Shown here: one piece after another, positions 1-4,638 of the stretch
Layout: each line of letters opens with the position of its first letter
How positions within the stretch are numbered: position 1 is the first letter of the stretch
Assembly: GCA_030642845.1 (NCBI GenBank)
Contig: DAOWMZ010000018.1
Coordinates: 1-12,965, forward strand
Direction: 5' to 3'
DNA: 12,965 bases
DNA from: Candidatus Zixiibacteriota bacterium
GTDB lineage: Bacteria; Zixibacteria; MSB-5A5; GN15; FEB-12
Translations under genes and position numbers: made by a program
Notes under the pieces: generated by a model
What the model saw: only the letters and a program-made list of their open reading frames with translations
Told to the model about the DNA's origin: nothing
The model's database searches: none

Positions 1-475
1 AGTAATCATAATATGCATTTTTGATTTTATATACAAGACTCTGTCTGTAAGATTGGTATTTTTGATAGATTGCTTTTGAATTGTTCCGAGCGATTTCTTT
101 TTTTGTCCCAAGAGTACCGAACCATGGAAGTGACTGTTTTATTGATAATCTTTGTTCCTGTGGACCAACTCTGGTTTCAACATTTTCGACAAAGTACCCA
201 TAGCTCAAGACAGGTTCCGGCAATCCGCCAACATAACCGATTTTCTTATCTTCTGCCTGCCAGTTTTGATACTGGGCTTTTAACCCCGGATTATTTTCGA
301 TTGCATAACTGATATAGTTTTCAAGAGATGGCTGTTTGGACAAGATATTGATATCAAATTGCTGATCATCAGCTTTTATCGATAGACTTGAAAAAACAAC
401 TACTAATAAAACAAATATCAATTGTTTTATATTTTGGCATAAACTTAACATGTCATTAGTATTAACAAAACTCAT
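1..475 (-). CDS. TolC-family outer membrane efflux protein, N-terminal part (cut by window edge)
   Basis: Reading the minus strand from the ATG at 475-473 gives 158 residues without a stop to the window edge, so only the N-terminal portion is present. Residues 9-35 form a signal peptide (hydrophobic core LIFVLLVVVFSS, then SIKADD). The mature start LENYISYAIENNPGLKAQ is the usual first helix of TolC/OEP proteins (helix, then NNPxLKA), and GGLPEPVLSYGYF followed by SIKQSLPWFG is the conserved stretch of CusC/CzcC-like members. Such proteins form the trimeric outer membrane duct of tripartite pumps. The inner membrane and adaptor genes would lie to the left. An internal ATG at 451-449 would give a tidier signal peptide; neither start has a strong Shine-Dalgarno, though AGAG lies about 10 nt before 475. 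It diverges from a two-component operon, which suggests regulation by it. Family assignment is firm; the pump substrate cannot be told. Confidence 0.85.
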   Translation of the reverse strand, partial: MSFVNTNDMLSLCQNIKQLIFVLLVVVFSSLSIKADDQQFDINILSKQPSLENYISYAIENNPGLKAQYQNWQAEDKKIGYVGGLPEPVLSYGYFVENVETRVGPQEQRLSIKQSLPWFGTLGTKKEIARNNSKAIYQKYQSYRQSLVYKIKNAYYDY

Positions 476-540
476 GCCAGAAGCTCTATGTGATTGGACA
501 ACAACAAATTATTAAATAAAATGGGCAACGCTCGAACTTT

Positions 541-590
541 TATTGAATAATATTGTTTAAAACTGTAGAATATTGTATAATATTGACGAA
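541..590. repeat. five tandem 10-bp repeats (TATTGNNNAA) in divergent promoter region
   Basis: Decamers starting at 541, 551, 561, 571 and 581 follow the pattern TATTGNNNAA. Four match at all fixed positions; the third reads AACTGTAGAA. The AA ending continues in the same 10-bp register at 599, 609 and 619, so eight consecutive helical turns end in AA. The last two full TATTG units form AATATT-GTAT-AATATT, an inverted repeat. The array overlaps the candidate promoter of the histidine kinase operon and lies between it and the divergent TolC-family gene. A phased operator array or an intrinsically curved segment are both possible readings; this is inference. Confidence 0.6.
553..581 (+). promoter_or_regulatory. 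candidate sigma-70-type promoter of the two-component operon
   Basis: A perfect -10 hexamer TATAAT lies at 576-581, preceded 17 bp upstream by TTGTTT at 553-558 (three of six matches to TTGACA, including the TTG). Transcription would start near 588, leaving a leader of about 40 nt before the kinase ATG at 629. The AT-rich background lowers the value of such matches. Both hexamers sit inside the decamer array, so a factor binding the repeats would compete with RNA polymerase. Confidence 0.4.
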
Positions 591-628
591 AATAAAGAAA
601 ATAGTACAAAATTACGAAAAGAGCTTAT

Positions 629-1672
629 ATGATAAAGGAAACCAGGTATAAAATTTCAATTATAATCGGATTAATGGCTATTACGATCGGTATCCATTAT
701 GGGTGGTTGCTTGAACCTATTTTTGGAGAATCTCACTGGATCCATGCCATACATGGGCGGTTTTGTTACATCCCGATTGTTATTTCAGCTATTTGGTTTG
801 GCTTGCGCGGGGGAATTTTTGCCGCTACGGGGATAACGCTGTCAGTACTGCCATATATAATAAAAAGTAATTTGCCCGTGCATAATTTAGCAGGAGAGAT
901 TGTTGAAATTATTTTCTATTATGCCATCGCTGTTTTAGCAGGGGCACTGCTGGAACGGGAACATTCAACCCGTAAAAAACAACAGGAAACCCAGCTTCAA
1001 TTGGAACGATCCCAGAAAATGTCTTTGGTCGGCAGAATCGCCGCCGGAGTGGCGCATGAAATTAAAAATCCTTTAGCCTCAATTAAAGGGGCGGTGGAAA
1101 TCATCAACGACAAAGATACTGCCTCCGATGAAAAAGAAGAGTTCTCAAAAATTGTATTTAAGGAAATTAAAAGAATTGATAATTCATTAAAAGATTTTCT
1201 GGCATTTGCCCGTCCCCGCGAATCCGAACTAACAAAGTTAGATTTATCAAATACTATCAATGAAACACTAAAACAGATGGAAGGCCAGTTATCTAAAAAC
1301 AGAATAAATATTACAAAAAATATTAAACCTGACCTGTATATAAGAGGAGACAAAGAAAAAACTCACCAGATAGTATTAAACCTTTTATTAAACGCTATCG
1401 ATGCCTCAGATGAAAATTCTGAAATCAATATTGATCTGACCAAAACCAATAATCAGGTAGTTCTTAAAATAAAAGATACCGGTGAAGGGATAAGCGTCGA
1501 GAATCAGAAAAAAATCCTTGAACCATTTTACACTACAAAAACTTCTGGTACCGGGTTGGGCTTGTCAATTGTCGATGCAATTATCAAAAGCCATAAGGGG
1601 ATTTTAAAAATTGAAAGCCAACCGAATTTGGGGACAACTGTTACAATAACATTTCCTGAGTTTAGGGAGTAA
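629..1672 (+). CDS. membrane sensor histidine kinase (NtrB/HydH-like catalytic core)
   Basis: A 347-residue sensor kinase. The N-terminal 108 residues contain about four membrane segments (roughly 8-28, 47-58, 62-79 and 89-108) with almost no extracytoplasmic domain, so it probably senses a membrane-linked or small-ligand signal. The stretch HAIHGRFCYIP near residues 39-49, followed by WFGLRGG, is a characteristic start of this sensor type. A short coiled linker (110-133) leads directly to the dimerisation helix with phospho-acceptor His143 in GVAHEIKNPL. The HATPase domain has an N box (LNLLLNAIDAS), DTGEGIS, the F box EPFYTTK and GTGLGLSIV, so it should be active. There is no HAMP or PAS domain. 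The Shine-Dalgarno is weak (GAAAAGAG). It ends four nt before its response regulator and diverges from a TolC-family gene, suggesting control of efflux or envelope stress; the actual signal is unknown. Confidence 0.9.
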   Translation: MIKETRYKISIIIGLMAITIGIHYGWLLEPIFGESHWIHAIHGRFCYIPIVISAIWFGLRGGIFAATGITLSVLPYIIKSNLPVHNLAGEIVEIIFYYAIAVLAGALLEREHSTRKKQQETQLQLERSQKMSLVGRIAAGVAHEIKNPLASIKGAVEIINDKDTASDEKEEFSKIVFKEIKRIDNSLKDFLAFARPRESELTKLDLSNTINETLKQMEGQLSKNRINITKNIKPDLYIRGDKEKTHQIVLNLLLNAIDASDENSEINIDLTKTNNQVVLKIKDTGEGISVENQKKILEPFYTTKTSGTGLGLSIVDAIIKSHKGILKIESQPNLGTTVTITFPEFRE

Positions 1673-1675
1673 GCA

Positions 1676-3028
1676 ATGCCTGTAAAAATATTATTAGCCG
1701 ATGATGATCCTGCTCTTCGCAGAGTGCTTCAGTTCAAGCTTCGGAAACAGGGATTTGATGTTACCGCTGTTGAAGACGGATCAAAAGCTCTAACTGCTCT
1801 CAAGGAAAATAGTTTTGATCTGCTGCTTTCCGATATGAAAATGCCCGGTCTGACCGGTATTGAGCTTCTTGAACAAGCTAAATATGTGAGGCCTGATTTA
1901 GAGGTTATCCTGATAACTGCATTTGCGGAAGTTTCACAAGCGGTACAGGCGGTTAAATTGGGAGCCTTTGATTATCTTACCAAGCCTTTCGAGGATGACC
2001 AGTTGTTTATTGCCATTGAAAAAGCGGTGAAGTTTAAAAATCTGGAAAATGAGAACCGGTCTCTAAAAGATCAGCTTAATATTAAAAAAAAATATGGACA
2101 GATGGTTGGCCTTTCTAAAACATACAAAGCGATGATCGAATTGGTAAATAAAATTGCCCCGACTGAAGCTACTGTTTTGATTACCGGAGAATCCGGGACC
2201 GGCAAAGAGATGATCGCAAGAACAATTCATTATCAGAGCAATCGAAAAGACAAACCGTTTATTGCCATCAACTGCGCCGCCATTCCAAAGGAGTTGATCG
2301 AGTCAGAACTTTTTGGGCATGTCAGAGGAGCATTCACCGGGGCTATAAAAGATAAACGGGGGAAATTTGTTTTAGCCGAAGGAGGAACGATTCTACTGGA
2401 TGAAATTGGAGAGCTAAGTATTGATTTGCAGGCAAAACTTCTGCGGGTCATTCAGGAACGAACTATTGAACCGGTTGGATCTGAAGAGACAATCGAAATA
2501 GATGTTCGTATGCTTGCTGCTACCAATATTGATCTGAAAGAGCAAACTCTCAATAGAGGGTTCCGTGAAGACCTGTATTATAGGTTAAATGTCATTCCAT
2601 TAGTTGTTCCTCCCCTGAGAGAGCGGCTTGATGATATTCCAATTTTGATAAAGGAATTTTTGAAAAAGTTTTCACCTGATAACAAGGTAACTGTTAATCA
2701 GGAATTAATTAAATCATTAAAATCACATCGCTGGACCGGAAATATCAGGGAACTCGAAAATCTAATAGAGCGGATGGTCATTCTTCGATCCTCGGACACA
2801 TTATCTGCTAATGACCTCCCTGAAGATTTCAAGTCACCTGATGATTCTTATAGTTATAATGATAGTACTGGAAATCTCTCTTTCCATGAAACCGAAAAAA
2901 AGATGATAATCGATTCACTGAAAAAATTCTCTCTTAACCAAAGCAAAGCGGCTCGTTATCTGAAAATCCCGCGCCATATCCTCATCTATCGCATAAAGAA
3001 ATATAAAATCAATCTGGATGAATTGTAA
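1676..3028 (+). CDS. NtrC-family sigma-54-dependent response regulator
   Basis: A 450-residue three-domain activator. The receiver (1-120) has the acidic pocket at 9-11, phospho-acceptor Asp53 in LLSDMKMPG, Thr81 and Lys103 (LTKPF). The AAA+ domain has Walker A GESGTGKE at 171-178, the sigma-54-contacting loop GAFTGA intact at 218-223, and Walker B GGTILLDEIGEL. The C-terminus is a Fis-type helix-turn-helix (about 405-450, ending LNQSKAARYLKIPRHILIYRIKKY). It should therefore open sigma-54 promoters when phosphorylated by the kinase encoded just upstream, with which it is cotranscribed (three-nt gap). Its Shine-Dalgarno AGGGAG at 1664-1669 overlaps the end of the kinase gene. I found no convincing -24/-12 element within the window, so its targets are probably elsewhere, or its sites in the TolC promoter deviate from consensus. 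Confidence 0.95.
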   Translation: MPVKILLADDDPALRRVLQFKLRKQGFDVTAVEDGSKALTALKENSFDLLLSDMKMPGLTGIELLEQAKYVRPDLEVILITAFAEVSQAVQAVKLGAFDYLTKPFEDDQLFIAIEKAVKFKNLENENRSLKDQLNIKKKYGQMVGLSKTYKAMIELVNKIAPTEATVLITGESGTGKEMIARTIHYQSNRKDKPFIAINCAAIPKELIESELFGHVRGAFTGAIKDKRGKFVLAEGGTILLDEIGELSIDLQAKLLRVIQERTIEPVGSEETIEIDVRMLAATNIDLKEQTLNRGFREDLYYRLNVIPLVVPPLRERLDDIPILIKEFLKKFSPDNKVTVNQELIKSLKSHRWTGNIRELENLIERMVILRSSDTLSANDLPEDFKSPDDSYSYNDSTGNLSFHETEKKMIIDSLKKFSLNQSKAARYLKIPRHILIYRIKKYKINLDEL

Positions 3029-3068
3029 AAGTTGTTCTTGAGTAGGTCAGAAGCCCCGTGCTCCTGAC

Positions 3069-3090
3069 ACAGGCTTAGCCTGTTTTATTT
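3069..3090 (+). terminator. probable Rho-independent terminator of the two-component operon
   Basis: A six-bp stem ACAGGC/GCCTGT with a TTA loop is followed by TTTTATTT. It starts about 40 nt after the response regulator stop codon. The stem is short but its position fits. The same hairpin motif recurs in opposite orientation at 4541-4558, so the terminator appears to be supplied by the repeat element. Confidence 0.5.
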
Positions 3091-3095
3091 CGTAG

Positions 3096-3115
3096 GGGCA
3101 CAGCATGCTGTGCCC
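3096..3115. repeat. perfect 20-bp palindrome
   Basis: GGGCACAGCA followed directly by its exact reverse complement TGCTGTGCCC. It has no spacer, so as RNA it would need a small loop within TGCA-like bases. It is immediately preceded by GTAG (3092-3095), as in the other units of the mosaic. Confidence 0.85.
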
Positions 3116-3133
3116 TTATATGACGCAGCCTTC

Positions 3134-3193
3134 GTAGGTCGAAAGTCTTGACTTTCGACATCATGCGTCGAAACCACAAGGGTTTCGACCTAC
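3134..3193. repeat. 60-bp double-hairpin unit A1 with 11-bp inverted ends
   Basis: The ends GTAGGTCGAAA (3134-3144) and TTTCGACCTAC (3183-3193) are exact reverse complements, and each end also pairs with an internal partner to make two adjacent hairpins. The unit thus can fold as one long cruciform-like structure or as two stem-loops. A unit of identical length and design, but with different arm sequences, lies at 4374-4433. Confidence 0.75.
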
Positions 3194-3200
3194 AAAATCT
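3167..3200. repeat. 34-nt direct repeat, copy 1
   Basis: A hairpin GTCGAAACC/GGTTTCGAC with loop ACAAG, then CTACAAAATCT. It matches 4437-4470 in 33 of 34 positions and in the same orientation. The single difference (A3172 versus G4442) changes an A-U pair to a G-U pair in the RNA, so the stem is kept. Confidence 0.85.
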
Positions 3201-3262
3201 GGCAGGATCGCCATGGGATCCATGCCCTACAAAAACTATTTACAATGATATTGTCATTATAG

Positions 3263-3291
3263 TGGATTTCCGGCTCAATTTGGATTATAAT
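3263..3291 (+). promoter_or_regulatory. candidate promoter of the lipoprotein/beta-barrel operon
   Basis: A perfect TATAAT at 3286-3291 lies 55 nt before the lipoprotein ATG. The best -35 at 17-bp spacing is the weak TGGATT (3263-3268). Transcription would start near 3298. An AGGGG Shine-Dalgarno follows at 3332-3336. Only the -10 element is convincing. Confidence 0.3.
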
Positions 3292-3340
3292 CTGTTTTAT
3301 AAAAATGAATTTATATAACTAATTTGAGATCAGGGGAATT

Positions 3341-3760
3341 ATGAAAAAAATTATTTTATTACTTCTATTTATTACTTTATTATTTCCGGGTTGTTCTCAG
3401 GAAAATCCAACTTCCAGCAAACTTACATTTCTGGAAGTCGAACAGGGTGCTCTTAATATAACAATAAAAAAAGACCCTCTGCCTAATCTTACATGCCCAA
3501 CTTCTACTATTGAAGCTACTTTACCAAGAGCAGGTTATTTAAAAATGTATCTGTTAAATGCTACAGGTGATATTGTAATAACTTTAGTCGACCGCTATAT
3601 TGAAGCTGGGACAGTGGAAGTAGAAATAACATCTCCAACTGAAAAGGGTAAAGAGTTAGTAGATGGATTATATATCGTATATATGGAAATTGATGAATTT
3701 AAAGACTGGGCTGTCCTAATTATGGATAGAAATCCGGATTGGGGTGAAATTGCAGGATGA
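3341..3760 (+). CDS. small lipoprotein with FlgD-Ig-like domain
   Basis: A 139-residue predicted lipoprotein. The signal sequence MKKIILLLLFITLLFPGC ends at Cys18. The lipobox F-P-G-C is slightly off consensus at -3 and -2 but is preceded by a good hydrophobic core. The remainder (about 50-130) reads like a FlgD/T9SS-type Ig fold: LPRAGYLKMYLLNATGDIV, then IEAGTVEVEI, then GLYIVYMEI, matching the usual pattern of a strand, 'G..V..L', 'aG...v' and 'G.Y...'. That fold call is an inference from pattern, not from a conserved catalytic motif. A strong Shine-Dalgarno (AGGGG, five nt before ATG) supports the start. Its stop overlaps the next gene's start as ATGA, so the two are translationally coupled. 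Function is unknown; an envelope-attached adhesion or scaffold role is conceivable. Confidence 0.75.
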   Translation: MKKIILLLLFITLLFPGCSQENPTSSKLTFLEVEQGALNITIKKDPLPNLTCPTSTIEATLPRAGYLKMYLLNATGDIVITLVDRYIEAGTVEVEITSPTEKGKELVDGLYIVYMEIDEFKDWAVLIMDRNPDWGEIAG

Positions 3761-4371
3761 ATTATCAAAAAACATTGCTCATCTTTCTGATTCCCTTTGT
3801 TATACCTATTTGCTCAAATGCTCAAACGAATGAAGAAAATCTAAATTTCAATTCTATACTATCAGTTGATGTTGGATTTAGTACATCGATAAATAGTTCT
3901 TTTCGGGATGTATATGGAAGCGGGTTTAAATTTGGTATAACCTATGACAGATATTTGAATAACCTGTTTCTTATTTCCGGGAAAATTAAATATTCAAAAT
4001 TTGACAAGATAATTGAAGACCTTGATTTCAGGACTTTCTCTACTCACTTTCTTATTGGTATGTACAGACAGGATAAAGTTTTTTTTAGACGATTTGCTGA
4101 AGCTGGCATAGGTTTAAACTATAGAACAGTAATCGCAAATTATGCTCTTAGAGACTCATATGGACAAATATTAGGATACCAAGAGGTTTCATATTCGGAA
4201 TTTGATTTATCATTATTAGTATCCGCCGGATTTTTCTTTCACCTATCAGATAATGTAACAGTTTCTACTCGAATAAATTTTGATCATTTCCCATTTGGAG
4301 ATACTGACAGAGGCCAGTTTGGCAACACCGGAGGATTTAATTTTAGCCTGGGATTGGGATTGAATATATAG
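3757..4371 (+). CDS. outer membrane beta-barrel protein, hypothetical
   Basis: A 204-residue protein with a signal peptide (hydrophobic core LLIFLIPFVIPI, cleavage probably after SNA at about residue 22). The rest is built of alternating aromatic and polar strands: FKFGITYDRYLNNLFLISGKIKYSKF, FAEAGIGLNYR, FDLSLLVSAGFFFHLSD and a final FNFSLGLGLNI. Glycine-rich strand turns and a hydrophobic C-terminus fit an eight-stranded barrel of the OmpA/OMP_b-brl type. There is no periplasmic OmpA-like domain. It starts inside the stop codon of the lipoprotein gene (four-nt overlap) and is followed seven nt later by a terminator hairpin, so the pair forms a closed two-gene unit. Rows I counted by hand are 27-38 percent GC, below the roughly 43-48 percent of gcvT, though the kinase gene is similarly AT-rich. 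No specific function can be assigned. Confidence 0.75.
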   Translation: MNYQKTLLIFLIPFVIPICSNAQTNEENLNFNSILSVDVGFSTSINSSFRDVYGSGFKFGITYDRYLNNLFLISGKIKYSKFDKIIEDLDFRTFSTHFLIGMYRQDKVFFRRFAEAGIGLNYRTVIANYALRDSYGQILGYQEVSYSEFDLSLLVSAGFFFHLSDNVTVSTRINFDHFPFGDTDRGQFGNTGGFNFSLGLGLNI

Positions 4372-4373
4372 AT

Positions 4374-4433
4374 GTAGGGACAACCCCCTGTGGTTGTCCT
4401 TTTATTTGGACAGGCACAGTGGCCTGTCCCTAC
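4374..4433. repeat. 60-bp double-hairpin unit A2 with 9-bp inverted ends
   Basis: The ends GTAGGGACA (4374-4382) and TGTCCCTAC (4425-4433) are exact reverse complements. Internally there are two perfect eight-bp hairpins: GGACAACC/GGTTGTCC (4378-4385/4392-4399) and GGACAGGC/GCCTGTCC (4408-4415/4422-4429). Length and design equal those of unit A1 at 3134-3193, while the arm sequences differ. Confidence 0.75.
4378..4407 (+). terminator. Rho-independent terminator after the beta-barrel gene
   Basis: A perfect eight-bp stem GGACAACC/GGTTGTCC with a six-nt loop is followed at once by TTTTATTT (4400-4407). It begins seven nt after the TAG stop. This is the best terminator in the window and is formed by one half of a repeat unit. 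Confidence 0.75.
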
Positions 4434-4436
4434 TGT

Positions 4437-4470
4437 GTCGAGACCACAAGGGTTTCGACCTACAAAATCT
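4437..4470. repeat. 34-nt direct repeat, copy 2
   Basis: Second copy of the hairpin block at 3167-3200, with 33 of 34 positions identical. Stem GTCGAGACC/GGTTTCGAC, loop ACAAG, then CTACAAAATCT. The sequence identity ends abruptly after AAAATCT in both copies and just before the GTCGA in both, marking the element's edges. Confidence 0.85.
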
Positions 4471-4485
4471 ATTAAAAGAGACAAG

Positions 4486-4505
4486 GGCAGATGAGGACAT
4501 CTGCC
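4486..4505. repeat. eight-bp hairpin of the mosaic region
   Basis: GGCAGATG (4486-4493), loop AGGA, CATCTGCC (4498-4505); a perfect stem. A mutually exclusive alternative, GACATC/GATGTC (4496-4501/4512-4517), also exists. No T-tract follows, so it is not a terminator. No protein-coding potential was seen in 4372-4637. Confidence 0.6.
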
Positions 4506-4536
4506 GCTCACGATGTCATATCTGTATATTATATTA

Positions 4537-4558
4537 AATAAAACAGGCAAGGCCTGTT
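4537..4558 (-). repeat. AACAGGC hairpin, inverted relative to the one at 3069
   Basis: The stem AACAGGC/GCCTGTT (4542-4548/4552-4558) with loop AAG is preceded by AAATAAA. The reverse complement of 3069-3090 reads AAATAAAACAGGC, three loop bases, GCCTGT, so this is the same motif in the opposite direction. On the minus strand the T-tract follows the stem, giving terminator form, but no minus-strand gene lies nearby. Confidence 0.6.
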
Positions 4559-4586
4559 GACTTTAACTGTCAGATACTTTTATTAA
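4557..4586 (+). promoter_or_regulatory. candidate promoter of the gcvT operon
   Basis: TTGACT (4557-4562, five of six matches to TTGACA) is followed after an 18-bp spacer by TATTAA (4581-4586, four of six). Transcription would begin near 4593 and give a leader of about 45 nt. The -35 hexamer overlaps the right arm of the last mosaic hairpin. Plausible by position, not certain in this AT-rich stretch. Confidence 0.35.
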
Positions 4587-4618
4587 CTCTGTTAACTGAA
4601 TTACAAAAACCCCGATTT

Positions 4619-4638
4619 TGAAGGGACAAGTGCCTTCA
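4619..4638 (+). promoter_or_regulatory. hairpin covering the gcvT ribosome binding site
   Basis: TGAAGG (4619-4624) and CCTTCA (4633-4638) are exact complements with an eight-nt loop. The left arm holds most of the Shine-Dalgarno AAGGGA (4621-4626) and the right arm includes the first base of the gcvT ATG. Folding would hide the ribosome site. No glycine riboswitch was recognised upstream. Confidence 0.4.

Larger units (their letters stand above)
3042..3230. repeat. palindromic mosaic repeat region, first copy (five or six hairpins)
   Basis: This gene-free stretch of the 312-nt spacer 3029-3340 consists almost entirely of inverted repeats. In order: GTCAGAAGC/GCTCCTGAC (3046-3054/3060-3068, one mismatch); ACAGGC/GCCTGT (3069-3074/3078-3083); a perfect 20-bp palindrome (3096-3115); GTCGAAAGTC/GACTTTCGAC (3138-3147/3150-3159); GTCGAAACC/GGTTTCGAC (3167-3175/3181-3189); and CATGG/CCATG near 3212-3224. 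GTAGG occurs at 3042, 3092 and 3134, and its complement CCTAC at 3189 and 3226, directly abutting the stems. GTAGGGGCA at 3092 is nearly complementary to TGCCCTAC at 3223, so the units are nested. No coding potential was recognised. This resembles REP/MITE-like palindromic elements that accumulate between genes; the remainder, 3231-3340, holds only a promoter and a ribosome binding site. Confidence 0.8.

Noticed and set aside
70..312. Plus-strand open frame of 80 codons
   Set aside because: It lies opposite the TolC-family gene, has no ribosome site and no recognisable domain; the minus strand gives a clear signal peptide and family motifs.
476..628. Sigma-54 (-24/-12) promoter in the divergent spacer
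   Set aside because: An NtrC-type activator makes this attractive, but no GG-N10-GC pair with reasonable flanks was found on either strand.
997..1353. Minus-strand open frame of 118 codons inside the kinase gene
   Set aside because: It is antisense to the His-box and linker region of a well-supported kinase and has no ribosome site or family resemblance.
3092..3230. Insertion sequence remnant with terminal inverted repeats
   Set aside because: There is no transposase fragment and no clear target-site duplication; the inverted repeats are nested short hairpins rather than one pair of ends.
3167..4470. CRISPR-like direct repeats
   Set aside because: Only two copies, about 1.27 kb apart with genes in between, no regular spacers and no cas genes.
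4284..4550. Minus-strand open frame across the spacer after the beta-barrel gene
   Set aside because: It reads through the palindromic repeats and the antisense of the barrel gene; there is no ribosome site and no domain, and its composition reflects the repeats.
4471..4637. Glycine riboswitch in front of gcvT
   Set aside because: I could not find the conserved purine-rich core or the tandem aptamer layout; the stretch is taken up by repeat hairpins and a short AT-rich leader.
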